This document shows positions 17,015 to 23,612 of a stretch of 28,106 bases of DNA, in pieces. Source of the stretch: Deinococcus sp. Leaf326 (GTDB lineage Bacteria; Deinococcota; Deinococci; Deinococcales; Deinococcaceae); the NCBI RefSeq assembly GCF_001424185.1, contig NZ_LMOM01000023.1, forward strand, positions 1 through 28,106, written 5' to 3'. The stretch's first letter is position 1. Each line of letters starts with the position of its first letter. The notes beneath the pieces were generated by a model. That model searched no databases. It had not been told where the DNA came from and saw only the letters and a list, made by a program, of their open reading frames with translations. The translations under genes were made by a program, and so were the position numbers.

Positions 17015-17464
17015 TCAGAACGGCTGGAGGGTGAGGCGTCCACCGTTCTCGCGGGTGCCCTCATTGCGGTTGTAGTGGTACGAACCCGTGCCGTTGGGAT
17101 GCCAGACCGAGAAAGCGTAGTTATCCCCGGACGTCGCAATCTGATTGTTGCCCGGCGTAGCGGCTGTCCCGTTGCCTCTCCCAGCGTTCAGGACCTGGAC
17201 GCCCTGGTCCTGGCACACCTCTTTGACGTCTTCACCGAGGGCCGCCAGATTGCCTTCGAAGGCGCGCCGCTCGACGAAGCCGACGTTCTCGGCGGTCACG
17301 ATGGCGCGCGCGCATTGAAGGGCCGCAGCATCGTGGGGGCGCTTCTGGGCGCGCTGATAACTCGGGAGGAAGAGGGCGGCGAGAATGCCGATGATGGCGA
17401 TGACGACGAGCAACTCGATGAGCGTGAAGCCTTGCGTCCGCTGTGGGATAGATCTGGTATGCAT
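17015..17464 (-). CDS. type IV pilin-like protein 1, first gene of the pilin operon
   Basis: ATG at 17464 with a CAGGAG site 6 nt upstream. Leader [12 protein letters not shown], then [20 protein letters not shown] and [17 protein letters not shown]. It shares the Cys pair (LQCARA and VKEVCQDQG) and ends in GGRLTLQPF. About 149 residues. It is first in a row of five pilin genes reading the same way with gaps of 9-32 bp or overlaps, closed by a terminator at 15216. A copy of the 21-bp promoter motif lies 140 bp upstream, with a small Pro-rich open frame between. Confidence 0.9.
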   Translation of the reverse strand: MHTRSIPQRTQGFTLIELLVVIAIIGILAALFLPSYQRAQKRPHDAAALQCARAIVTAENVGFVERRAFEGNLAALGEDVKEVCQDQGVQVLNAGRGNGTAATPGNNQIATSGDNYAFSVWHPNGTGSYHYNRNEGTRENGGRLTLQPF

Positions 17465-17539
17465 CGATAACTCCTGAAAGACCTTGAAGGTGAACGTGTC
17501 ACGGGGCGCTGTCCGGGCGAGGCCTAAAGCCAGCGGAAC

Positions 17540-17593
17540 TTAAGGGGGATGGGGCATGGGTTGCGGGTCTCCTTGCGGTTGGCGTGGGTGCAT
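17540..17593 (-). CDS. possible 17-aa leader peptide upstream of the pilins
   Basis: An ATG lies 4 nt after the +1 predicted from the 21-bp motif. The frame reads MHPRQPQGDPQPMPHPP and stops. It is Pro/His/Gln-rich, like the possible leader at 25147-25200. The strand is C-rich, so Pro-rich frames can arise by chance. Low confidence, recorded because of its position. Confidence 0.25.
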   Translation of the reverse strand: MHPRQPQGDPQPMPHPP

Positions 17594-17603
17594 CGCACGC
17601 CTT

Positions 17604-17624
17604 ACGGTGCCTGTCGTTGGGGTG
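17604..17624 (-). promoter_or_regulatory. 21-bp promoter-like motif, copy 1 (pilin operon)
   Basis: On the minus strand: CACCCCAAC, GACAGG, CACCGT. Counting 6 nt from the final T puts +1 at 17597, 133 nt before the first pilin ATG, which has its own Shine-Dalgarno site. Confidence 0.7.
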
Positions 17625-17669
17625 GCGCGTACGACCCTCCCCCACGCCTGCCCCTAAGAGGAGAGGCGG

Positions 17670-19631
17670 TCAGAGACGCAGAAAGCGCTCCAGCATGGAG
17701 TTCCGGTAGGGCGCATTCGTCTGCGCGCAGTACGTCCAGGCGGCTCGCTCACCGGCAGCGATCAGTACCGATTTCGCGCGTGTCACGGCTGTGTAAGCGA
17801 GTTGTCTGGACAGCAGTCGCTGGTGCGCCGCCGCCAGGACCACGATCACCGCTGGCCACTCGCTGCCCTGCGAACGGTGGATCGTCATGGCATAGGCCAG
17901 GGTCAACTGTTCCGCTTCTTCCGCAGAGAAGGTATGCGGCAGATCGTCGAAGACGCACTGCAGGTGCTCACCCACCGCCGTGACTCGACCGGTCATGCCG
18001 TTCATTAGTCCGGTCTCGTGGTTGTTGCGGGTGGCCATGACCGGGTCGCCCACCCGCAAGCGTCCAGCTCCCGGGTTGAGTGCGGCCTGTAAGCCAAGGT
18101 TCAAAGCGTCGACGCCGAGAGGCCCGGCCTTTCCCGCGGTCAGGACGATGGGGGGGCCTTGAGGAGTCAGGTGCGTCTGAACGAGGTCAACGATCTGGTG
18201 GGTCGTCTCAGCAGCCTGGAACGGCACCCCCGTCTGGACCGGGACCTCTCCGCTGATGAGCATGCCGGCGAGTTTCAGGATGGGGCTGCCCTGGGCTTGG
18301 CGATGGGTCTTCGTCAAGCGGGCGGTGGGGAGCGTCCGGACAAGGGCGGCCAGTGGGTGCCCCGCATCGATGGGCGGCAGCTGGTCCTCATCGCCGACCA
18401 GGATCACGCGCGCGCCGTCCGGCACGGCTCGGAGCAGCTGACTGAGCAGTTCGTTGCTCGCCATGCTGACCTCATCTACGACCACAGCATCGGCTTGGAT
18501 GAGTTCACCGCTGTACGCGGAGCCGTTGTAGCAGAGGACGCGGTGCAGGGTGGTGGCCTCGCGCGACGTGCTCTGGCTCATGCGACTCGCGGCCTTCCCC
18601 GTCGGTGCGCACAGCAGCGTCTGGAGCTCCGCGCCTTCCAGGCTGTCTAGCAGCGCTTTGAGGGTCGTCGTCTTCCCGGTGCCTGGGCCGCCCGTGATGA
18701 TGCACAAGGCCGACTGGCAGCCCAGGGTGACGGCCGCGCCCTGCTCATCCGTCAGGTAAGGAGGCAAGCGCGGGACGGCCGGCTTTGGGGCACAGATGAT
18801 CAACCGGATGACATCCTCGGCGAGGCGCGATTCCAGACGCAGCTGGTCGGGCAGATACGCGGCGCCTAGCGCTTCTTTCAGGTACCCGGCGTGGAAGGCG
18901 CGCTTCACCGCATCGACCGCTTCCTCCTCTTCCAGGGCATGCAGGTCCCGCAGCTCGCCGTACAGCACGGGCAACGGCAGACAGGTGTGGCCGTACTCCA
19001 GGCCGGCCAGACGCACGATCTCGTACGCCAGCGCCGGGCCCCGCCGGGGATCGAACAGGCTCAAGCCCTGAATGCGGGCCGCGTAGTCCAGCACGCTCAA
19101 CGCGATGCCGTGCTGTACTCCGGCGTAGGGATCGTCCTGAAAGTATCGGACCGCGCCGGCGCCATGGGTCTTGACGAGTTTGCGGGCGTGCTCGGGTGGT
19201 AAGCCCAGGTCGGCCAGCGCACGCAGGGTGGTGTAGAGGCGGCCTTCCTTACGGGCGTACTCGCGCATCGCTTTTAGGAGGGAGGGCGTGCAACCGGGCA
19301 CGCCACTGAGGGGTGCGTGCGGTCCCTGCACGAGCTTGTGGGTCTGATCCCCCAGGGCGTGAATGACCTTGATGACGTTCCGTGCGGCGGGCCCCGGGAG
19401 ACGGGCATAGAACGCCCAGGCAATCTCCGCCTCCGCCACAAGACGCTCGGCCGTTACGATCTCCCCCGCTTCGACCGTGACCTGCAGCTGTGCGCCTTTG
19501 AGGACGGGGGACAGGCCGCGTGGAGCGGTGAGGCGGTGTTCGACTTCGTCGACGAGGAGGATGCACCCGTCAAGTCCGGCCTGGGTGCGCCAGTGCCGCT
19601 GGACACGGCCAATCAGGGGCGGAAGGGTCAT
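17670..19631 (-). CDS. recD2: RecD2-type SF1B DNA helicase
   Basis: I start it at ATG 19631 (MTLPPLIGRVQRH), exactly 6 nt behind a 21-bp promoter motif and without a ribosome site. The longer frame upstream only translates the promoter. The 653-residue product has an N-terminal region with helix-hairpin-helix-like segments (about 130-180) and the helicase core: Walker A GGPGTGKTTT, motif Ia (CAPTGKAASRM), Walker B VVDEVSMAS, motif III GDEDQLPPI, motif IV (LTKTHRQ), and motifs V and VI (YAMTIHRSQGSEWPAV, LAYTAVTRAKS). This set is specific to 5'-3' RecD/RecD2 helicases. It is slightly shorter than the roughly 715-aa Deinococcus RecD2. A plasmid or island copy may serve replication, recombination or processing of incoming DNA. 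No recB or recC is nearby. Confidence 0.9.
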   Translation of the reverse strand: MTLPPLIGRVQRHWRTQAGLDGCILLVDEVEHRLTAPRGLSPVLKGAQLQVTVEAGEIVTAERLVAEAEIAWAFYARLPGPAARNVIKVIHALGDQTHKLVQGPHAPLSGVPGCTPSLLKAMREYARKEGRLYTTLRALADLGLPPEHARKLVKTHGAGAVRYFQDDPYAGVQHGIALSVLDYAARIQGLSLFDPRRGPALAYEIVRLAGLEYGHTCLPLPVLYGELRDLHALEEEEAVDAVKRAFHAGYLKEALGAAYLPDQLRLESRLAEDVIRLIICAPKPAVPRLPPYLTDEQGAAVTLGCQSALCIITGGPGTGKTTTLKALLDSLEGAELQTLLCAPTGKAASRMSQSTSREATTLHRVLCYNGSAYSGELIQADAVVVDEVSMASNELLSQLLRAVPDGARVILVGDEDQLPPIDAGHPLAALVRTLPTARLTKTHRQAQGSPILKLAGMLISGEVPVQTGVPFQAAETTHQIVDLVQTHLTPQGPPIVLTAGKAGPLGVDALNLGLQAALNPGAGRLRVGDPVMATRNNHETGLMNGMTGRVTAVGEHLQCVFDDLPHTFSAEEAEQLTLAYAMTIHRSQGSEWPAVIVVLAAAHQRLLSRQLAYTAVTRAKSVLIAAGERAAWTYCAQTNAPYRNSMLERFLRL

Positions 19632-19637
19632 GAAGAC

Positions 19638-19691
19638 ATGGTGCGTGCAGTTGGGGTGGCGGCTGGCGGTCACCCCAACTGCACGCACCAT
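19638..19691. promoter_or_regulatory. divergent promoter pair: perfect 21-bp inverted repeat (motif copies 2 and 3)
   Basis: Copy 2 (19638-19658, minus) and copy 3 (19671-19691, plus) are identical (CACCCCAAC, TGCACG, CACCAT) and face apart across 12 bp. Each is followed by 6 nt and then a start codon: ATG 19631 for recD2 and GTG 19698 for the 99-aa gene. It can also fold as a 21-bp hairpin. The exact start spacing on both sides favours two back-to-back core promoters over a terminator. Confidence 0.8.
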
Positions 19692-19697
19692 GGGAAG

Positions 19698-19997
19698 GTG
19701 ACGGCCCCCAACTTCCGCTGGACCCTGGTCTTCGAGGCCGCGCATGTGGGCGCCGCCCGTGCTGCCCTTCGCCGGCTCAGTGCAAAGGTCCTGGCCGTCT
19801 CTCCGCAGGCCTGCTGGGTCGCGATTACACCGAGAGGGGGCGTCCGGCTGTGGGACGACACAGGGGACGCGCTCGACCTGGAAGCCCTACCCTTCGACCT
19901 GGCGGAGCAACTCCTCAGTTTCTTCGGCCCTGGTGCGTACCGCCTGGCTCTGGCCGACTCGGAAGGTGCGGTGATCGAGCGTGCCTATCGCAAATGA
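19698..19997 (+). CDS. 99-aa protein of unknown function, paralogue of the 2742-3053 product
   Basis: GTG start 6 nt after motif copy 3, with no ribosome site, so it is probably leaderless. It begins TAPNFRWTLVFEAAHVG after the initiator. The C-terminal half has LWDDTGDALDLEALP, FDLAEQLLSFFGPGAY and a basic end (IERAYRK), matching the 103-aa protein at 2742. Predicted as a small alpha/beta domain with a strand-helix N-terminus and an acidic DLxxLPxDLAEQ helix. No signal peptide. It is divergent from recD2 and shares its promoter region, so co-regulation is likely. Longer starts upstream would translate the promoter repeat and are rejected. Function unknown. Confidence 0.75.
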   Translation: MTAPNFRWTLVFEAAHVGAARAALRRLSAKVLAVSPQACWVAITPRGGVRLWDDTGDALDLEALPFDLAEQLLSFFGPGAYRLALADSEGAVIERAYRK

Positions 19998-20000
19998 GAG

Positions 20001-20022
20001 CCGCGCCCCTGACGAGGCGCGG
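20001..20022. terminator. bidirectional hairpin between convergent genes
   Basis: CCGCGCC and GGCGCGG form a perfect 7-bp stem around an 8-nt loop in the 39-bp gap between the stops of the 99-aa gene and the HU-like gene. There is no U tract, so it may only be a roadblock or 3' stabiliser. Confidence 0.45.
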
Positions 20023-20036
20023 TCGGCATAGACGCA

Positions 20037-20366
20037 TCAGAATCCGTCTTGCAGGAACCGGGCCAACCGGAATTTCCCCCGACGCCTGGCCGGGCAGATC
20101 TCCCCGGGGCGGAGATTGTTCTTGTGCGAGCGGGTGGATTCGACGGTGAACGTGCCGATGTTCTTGAGGTTGACATCGTTGCCTTCACTCAGCGAGAGAA
20201 AGATGATGGTGGCGAGCTGATCGAGAATCCGCTGCGCTTCGGCGACATCCTTCAGATCGTTCTCCTCGCAGATGAGGCGGTAAGCGATCTGAAGATTACT
20301 GAGGGTGACCCCATCGCCAGTGGGCGAGGCGGTCGGTGAGGGGAGTTGAGGAGAGGACACGCTCAT
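20037..20366 (-). CDS. HU/IHF-family DNA-binding protein
   Basis: ATG at 20366, exactly 6 nt after motif copy 4 and without a ribosome site. The 109-residue protein has an 18-residue Ser/Pro-rich N-terminal tail (MSVSSPQLPSPTASPTG) and then an HU-like fold: helices LSNLQIAYRLICEEND and ILDQLATIIFLSLSEGNDV, strand NLKNIGTFTV, a basic arm with NNLRPGEICPARRRGKFRL, and final helix ARFLQDGF. NIGTF and the NxRPGE arm correspond to the GFGTF and NPxTG regions of HU and IHF. Deinococcus HU proteins also carry N-terminal extensions. It probably binds or bends DNA of this element. It is convergent with the 99-aa gene. Confidence 0.75.
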   Translation of the reverse strand: MSVSSPQLPSPTASPTGDGVTLSNLQIAYRLICEENDLKDVAEAQRILDQLATIIFLSLSEGNDVNLKNIGTFTVESTRSHKNNLRPGEICPARRRGKFRLARFLQDGF

Positions 20367-20372
20367 AACTGC

Positions 20373-20393
20373 ATGGTGCCTGCGGTTGGGGTG
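20373..20393 (-). promoter_or_regulatory. 21-bp promoter-like motif, copy 4 (HU-like gene)
   Basis: On the minus strand: CACCCCAAC, CGCAGG, CACCAT, then 6 nt, then ATG 20366. Confidence 0.8.
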
Positions 20394-20421
20394 ACCGTGC
20401 GGGGGAGTCACGCGCATCCGC

Positions 20422-21126
20422 TCAAGGCTCCAGCCAGCGGTGGGTGATCTCGCCCGACTCCGGGTGTGGGGGACCCTGATCATGCAGACTCAACCTCAAG
20501 TCGAAAGTCAACTGGACGGGCAGCAAGACTTCCGCCAGCCGCTCGCCGGATAAGGGGCCTTCTTCAAGCAGCAGATGGGCGACGTGGCGGAGCGTGAGCT
20601 CATTGGCCTCCAGAAACTCAGTGATCACGCCGTCCTGAACTCGCCGGAGATCACGGAGGGCCGTCGCGTTATAGGCCGCTTCGGCGGGGGTCGCCGGGGC
20701 ATGGAAGACGGGCGTGAGGTGATCGTCGTCGGTCGTGGTGAAGTATCGCCGGGCGAGGCGTTCCCAGGTCAGCAGGTCATCCTCGCTGCCGTCCGAGGCC
20801 TCCTGCAGGATGAGCTGCTCGGCCGCGCGCCCAGCAAGGGCCATATGTAGATCGAACCGCAATTCAGGCCCGGGGATCGGGACGCTGTGCAGGTACCCAG
20901 TATCGACATGCGGGGGCAAGAAGGCATCCCCCGGATGCACCAAGGCGTTCGGGTGGAGGCCGGCGGGATGGAAAGGCAGCAGCAGGGCGTGGCCGGCCTC
21001 GTGGATGCGGCGACGGTGCTGCGCTTGCGGCGGCGGCCACGTCTCCACAAGCGGGTCGGGACGGGTCGGTCGAGGGAAGAGGCGTTGCTGGAGGATAGGC
21101 CACCAATACGGCACAGGAGAAGGCAT
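20422..21126 (-). CDS. stand-alone FtsH-type (M41) metallopeptidase-like protein
   Basis: ATG at 21126, 6 nt after motif copy 5. The 234-residue protein has RRIHEAGHALLLPFHP, the HExxH zinc site as HEAGH within the FtsH peptidase signature. About 55 residues on is DLHMALAGRAAEQLIL and then GSEDDLLTWERLARRYF, which parallels FtsH LGGRAAEE and GAxNDL, where Asp supplies the third zinc ligand. A helical region follows (LRRVQDGVITEFLEANE, LLEEGPLSGERLAEVLL), as at the FtsH C-terminus. There is no AAA domain and no membrane helix, so it resembles a detached M41 domain. The partner ATPase or substrate is unknown. The last 40 residues after AEVLLPVQ are unlike FtsH. Confidence 0.75.
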   Translation of the reverse strand: MPSPVPYWWPILQQRLFPRPTRPDPLVETWPPPQAQHRRRIHEAGHALLLPFHPAGLHPNALVHPGDAFLPPHVDTGYLHSVPIPGPELRFDLHMALAGRAAEQLILQEASDGSEDDLLTWERLARRYFTTTDDDHLTPVFHAPATPAEAAYNATALRDLRRVQDGVITEFLEANELTLRHVAHLLLEEGPLSGERLAEVLLPVQLTFDLRLSLHDQGPPHPESGEITHRWLEP

Positions 21127-21132
21127 AGCCGG

Positions 21133-21153
21133 ATGGTGCCTGCGGTTGGGGTG
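21133..21153 (-). promoter_or_regulatory. 21-bp promoter-like motif, copy 5 (M41-like gene)
   Basis: On the minus strand: CACCCCAAC, CGCAGG, CACCAT, then 6 nt, then ATG 21126. Confidence 0.8.
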
Positions 21154-21172
21154 GCGTCCAACAACGCCTGTG

Positions 21173-21526
21173 CTAGAGGGATTCTTTCTGCGCCTCAGAC
21201 CTGTTGAGCCTCACCCTCAAGTCAGGAGCTGTACCGCGATGGCCCAGCCCGAACCCCACGGACCACAGAGCGAGAATGCCCGCCAGAATCATCAGGCTGG
21301 ACGGTTGCCCAGGAAGACGAGAAGTGTCGCGTTCACCGAGGTCCATGATCTGGGACACGAACCACACGAGACCTCCGATTGGTAGGAGCATTCCCAGAAG
21401 GTGTAGGACCTGATTGACCGAGTTGAGGAGAACGTCGGTGGCGGGAAGATTGAAGGTCACCCCGAGCAGGAAGCCTCCGCCGACTGTGCCGAGCAGACTG
21501 AGCAGAAAGCCGAGATTCAGGATCAT
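21173..21526 (-). CDS. 117-aa three-helix membrane protein
   Basis: ATG at 21526 behind CTGGAGGTTTCAG, a good ribosome site. Hydrophobic segments lie at about residues 3-24 (LGFLLSLLGTVGGGFLLGV), 41-63 (LHLLGMLLPIGGLVWFV) and 78-97 (LMILAGILALWSVGFGLG), with a charged C-terminal tail. The pattern LLG...GFLLG in the first helix and LALWSVGFGLGHR in the third resembles the product at 27303-27617 (LLGLLVAGFLLG, LLLWGAGFLLG), so the two may be distant paralogues. Motif copy 6 lies 100 bp upstream, leaving a leader of about 94 nt. Function unknown. Confidence 0.7.
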   Translation of the reverse strand: MILNLGFLLSLLGTVGGGFLLGVTFNLPATDVLLNSVNQVLHLLGMLLPIGGLVWFVSQIMDLGERDTSRLPGQPSSLMILAGILALWSVGFGLGHRGTAPDLRVRLNRSEAQKESL

Positions 21527-21548
21527 CTGAAACCTCCAGAAGTAGGAT

Positions 21549-21593
21549 CTATGGAGGAGATCTCCGAAGTGTGGAGGGGACGGGACTTGACAT
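21549..21593 (-). CDS. possible 14-aa leader peptide
   Basis: In the leader between motif copy 6 and the membrane-protein gene, an ATG opens MSSPVPSTLRRSPP before TAG, 22 bp ahead of the main start. It may be chance. It is listed because two other motif-driven leaders also hold short Pro-rich frames. Confidence 0.2.
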   Translation of the reverse strand: MSSPVPSTLRRSPP

Positions 21594-21626
21594 TTGAGCA
21601 GAAGGGACCAGGGCCAGCGTTCCCTC

Positions 21627-21647
21627 ACTGTGCGTGCAGTTGGGGTG
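21627..21647 (-). promoter_or_regulatory. 21-bp promoter-like motif, copy 6 (membrane-protein gene)
   Basis: On the minus strand: CACCCCAAC, TGCACG, CACAGT. Predicted +1 at 21620, with an SD-led gene at 21526. Confidence 0.7.
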
Positions 21648-21741
21648 ACGCTATGAACTTCCTCCAAACCGGATGAAGGCCAATGACGTGTGTTCTCAAG
21701 CTGTGCCAGACGAGGGGCCTGCCTCTAGGGATGACGGCCGC

Positions 21742-21747
21742 TACAGT
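21742..21747 (+). promoter_or_regulatory. -10-like TACAGT before the 76-aa gene
   Basis: TACAGT fits TANNNT. Six bases later comes G 21754 and then the ATG at 21755, so the message would be nearly leaderless. No clear -35 is visible. Confidence 0.4.
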
Positions 21748-21754
21748 GCGCGGG

Positions 21755-21985
21755 ATGCCGAAGGTCTACGCGCAAGCGACTCATATCCAGACAGATATTC
21801 CAACCCGGCTGCTCGGGCCATTCGACACAGACGAAGAAGCATGGGACGCTGTGGCCGAAGCCGAGGGTCACAAATTGACCTGGGAGCGGACCAAGCGCGG
21901 TCATATGGCCAGTACCCCTACCATCCGCTGGATCACGCAAACCTATCGTTATCCCTTAAAAGCTGACACCTGTCCCGGGGATTGA
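21755..21985 (+). CDS. 76-aa protein of unknown function
   Basis: I choose ATG 21755 (MPKVYAQATHIQTDIPTRLL), which lies 7 nt after a -10-like TACAGT; upstream starts look non-coding. The protein has GPFDTDEEAWDAVAEAEGH, an acidic helix, then a basic stretch WERTKRGHMASTPTIRW and ends KADTCPGD. It resembles small plasmid or phage proteins with a strand-helix-strand layout, but I recognise no family. It converges on the 22004 gene with an 18-bp gap. Confidence 0.5.
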   Translation: MPKVYAQATHIQTDIPTRLLGPFDTDEEAWDAVAEAEGHKLTWERTKRGHMASTPTIRWITQTYRYPLKADTCPGD

Positions 21986-22003
21986 ACGGGTCCATACCCT
22001 GGT

Positions 22004-22267
22004 TCAGATTGGGGCACTGGTCGCTTCAGGCGAAGAGCTGTGGGGCAAACGAATCCGCCGTTTGACTGCCGTCACACCACACTGCGCGGCCACCATCTGA
22101 ACGACTTCGACACTGGGCGGCCAAGGGGTGACCTGGTCCAGACAGACCTTCATCCGCTGAAGCACAGGCAGGTCTTCCGGAACACCCAGCTCGTCCTCGA
22201 GGGGCGACCACTGTCCACTCCCCGCGTCGTACCGCACTCGACTGCCGAAATGCAACTGGAAGTACAC
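22004..22267 (-). CDS. 87-aa protein of unknown function, downstream of an XRE regulator
   Basis: GTG at 22267, two bases after the stop of the XRE-type gene, so it is almost certainly co-translated with it. It begins YFQLHFGSRVRYDAGSG after the initiator, with a mixed helix SVEVVQMVAAQCGVTAVKRRI near the end that could be a small HTH-like unit. No signal or membrane segment. A regulator followed by a tiny partner could be an antitoxin-type or phage-repressor-type pair, but nothing specific supports that. Confidence 0.55.
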   Translation of the reverse strand: MYFQLHFGSRVRYDAGSGQWSPLEDELGVPEDLPVLQRMKVCLDQVTPWPPSVEVVQMVAAQCGVTAVKRRIRLPHSSSPEATSAPI

Positions 22268-22269
22268 GC

Positions 22270-22659
22270 TCAGACCATACCCCAGCGCAGATGCCGCCAG
22301 ATCTCATACCACGCGTCCTTGTCCCGTGGCCGTTTGCCCCGGAGTTCGATACGAGCGAGCGTGTGGACCCAATCCGGCGTGAGACCCTGGCTCAGCACGG
22401 GGTCGGCAATGAGCACGGCCAGGCCCGCGGGCAGGCCGTCGTCTGTGGTGGTGCCGTATCCGTTCACGTCCATCAACACCTCTTGCACCGTGAGGGTGTA
22501 GGCCTGGGCAATCGCCTCCAGGGCATTCAGGCTGGGCGGGGTGCGGCCGCGCTCCAGCTCGCTCAGGTCGGGCACACTCAACCCACAGGTCAGGGACACG
22601 TCCTTCAAGCGAAGATTGGACGCTTGGCGCAGGGTACGGAGGCGTTTGTGCAGCAGCAT
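22270..22659 (-). CDS. XRE-family (Cro/CI-type) HTH regulator
   Basis: The 129-residue protein begins MLLHKRLRTLRQASNLRLKD. Its HTH is at residues about 6-60 (LKDVSLTCGLSVPDLSELERG, then PSLNALEAIAQAYTLTVQEVL), the usual five-helix XRE fold with the recognition helix at SVPDLSELERGR. The C-terminal half (LPAGLAVLIADPVLSQG, WYEIWRHLRW) resembles small plasmid transcription regulators rather than a peptidase or ligand domain. It is probably a local repressor. It is followed directly by the 87-aa gene. No 21-bp motif precedes it. Confidence 0.85.
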   Translation of the reverse strand: MLLHKRLRTLRQASNLRLKDVSLTCGLSVPDLSELERGRTPPSLNALEAIAQAYTLTVQEVLMDVNGYGTTTDDGLPAGLAVLIADPVLSQGLTPDWVHTLARIELRGKRPRDKDAWYEIWRHLRWGMV

Positions 22660-22703
22660 GTCTGCCGCTCAGCATTCCGCGTGCGCAGGAGAGCAACTGC
22701 GGA

Positions 22704-23435
22704 TCAGGTCACGCTGAGACGCATCCCCCCGGATGGAGCCGCCTCCGGAGGCGTGGCCCGCCGAGGGAGCGCCCTGGCTTGCTCAAAGGGCACGTCCGTA
22801 TCCGCGTCCGCCACGAAATAGTGGTAGTGCCGACCCGGCGGCGCATACAGCCTGACCTTGCGCTCGAGCACCGCCTCGACGATCAGCCAGTCCCCCTGGT
22901 ACTTCACCCACTCTCCAATGGTCGGGAGAGGGAGGGGGTCTTCCCTAGTGCCCTCCTGGCGTTCCTCCCGCTGAGCACGCACCCGCGCAGGCAAGCGGAC
23001 GTCTTCCCCACTGCGCATAAGCCGTACGAACAAACCCGTCGGATTGAACACGCGGCAGTCGTGCAGGACAAGTGCCCGGATGTCCTCCAGGACCCCCATC
23101 ACGCGCGCCATGGGGTTGCCATACCGCAGGACGGCCGAGAGGGCCTGCTGGGCATCGACCTTCGCCTCACCGGCCAGGGCGGTCAAACTCACGTCCACTT
23201 CCAAGGTGTCCCTATGTTCTTGAGCTTCTTCTGGTAAATCAGACCTGCACATAGGGACACCTTGAGAAAAGATGCGCCGGAACGTCTTCGGGCAGCTTTG
23301 CGGGGAGGCCTGCACGACGGCCTCGAAGGACCCGAGACCCAGCAGGTCCAGGAGGCCGCGGGCCAGGTCATAGGCGCTGACGCGCCCACTGCGGATCTGC
23401 AGGAGCAGGTCCGTCTTGAGTTGTGAGTCCAGCAT
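22704..23435 (-). CDS. 243-aa protein of unknown function with a palindromic in-frame insert
   Basis: I start at ATG 23435 (MLDSQLKTDLLLQIRSGRVS), behind GAGGTGTTGCAAG. Just before it AACACC and GGTGTT (23441-23460) form a small stem that could mask the GAGG. The N-terminal 60 residues are helical (AYDLARGLLDLLGLGSFEAV). The middle has VLEDIRALVLHDCRVFNPTG, and the C-terminus has a beta-rich GEWVKYQGDWLIVEAVLERK, then YYxF-like HYHYFVADADTDVPFE. Residues encoded by 23202-23264 (QGVPMCRSDLPEEAQEHRD) come from a 63-bp inverted-repeat element that keeps the frame. I recognise no family. Confidence 0.65.
   Translation of the reverse strand: MLDSQLKTDLLLQIRSGRVSAYDLARGLLDLLGLGSFEAVVQASPQSCPKTFRRIFSQGVPMCRSDLPEEAQEHRDTLEVDVSLTALAGEAKVDAQQALSAVLRYGNPMARVMGVLEDIRALVLHDCRVFNPTGLFVRLMRSGEDVRLPARVRAQREERQEGTREDPLPLPTIGEWVKYQGDWLIVEAVLERKVRLYAPPGRHYHYFVADADTDVPFEQARALPRRATPPEAAPSGGMRLSVT
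23202..23264. repeat. 63-bp element with perfect 16-bp terminal inverted repeats inside a gene
   Basis: CAAGGTGTCCCTATGT (23202-23217) and ACATAGGGACACCTTG (23249-23264) are exact inverse complements around a 31-bp centre. At 63 bp it adds 21 codons without shifting the reading frame. It looks like a miniature palindromic element or a remnant of two IS ends. Confidence 0.65.
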
Positions 23436-23612
23436 CTTGCAACACCTCGTTGTGGGTGTTAAGGTGGCGCTATCTCTGGCTGCCGCCCTAAACCCTCTTG
23501 AATCTGAAGCGAAACTCACCTTGCCGGGTGGGTTTTCTTCTTGTGATGGGGCCGTGTCTCCCCTTGTGCAGGCCTTCCGGATCGTCGTTACATACTTGGA
23601 GTATACTCACAA

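Noticed and set aside
19632..19745. Longer N-terminus for RecD2
   Set aside because: It would translate through both arms of the inverted promoter repeat and into the 99-aa gene; the 6-nt spacing supports ATG 19631.
21755..22267. XRE regulator and neighbours as a toxin-antitoxin pair
   Set aside because: No RelE, HigB, HipA or other toxin motif is recognisable in the 87-aa or 76-aa proteins.
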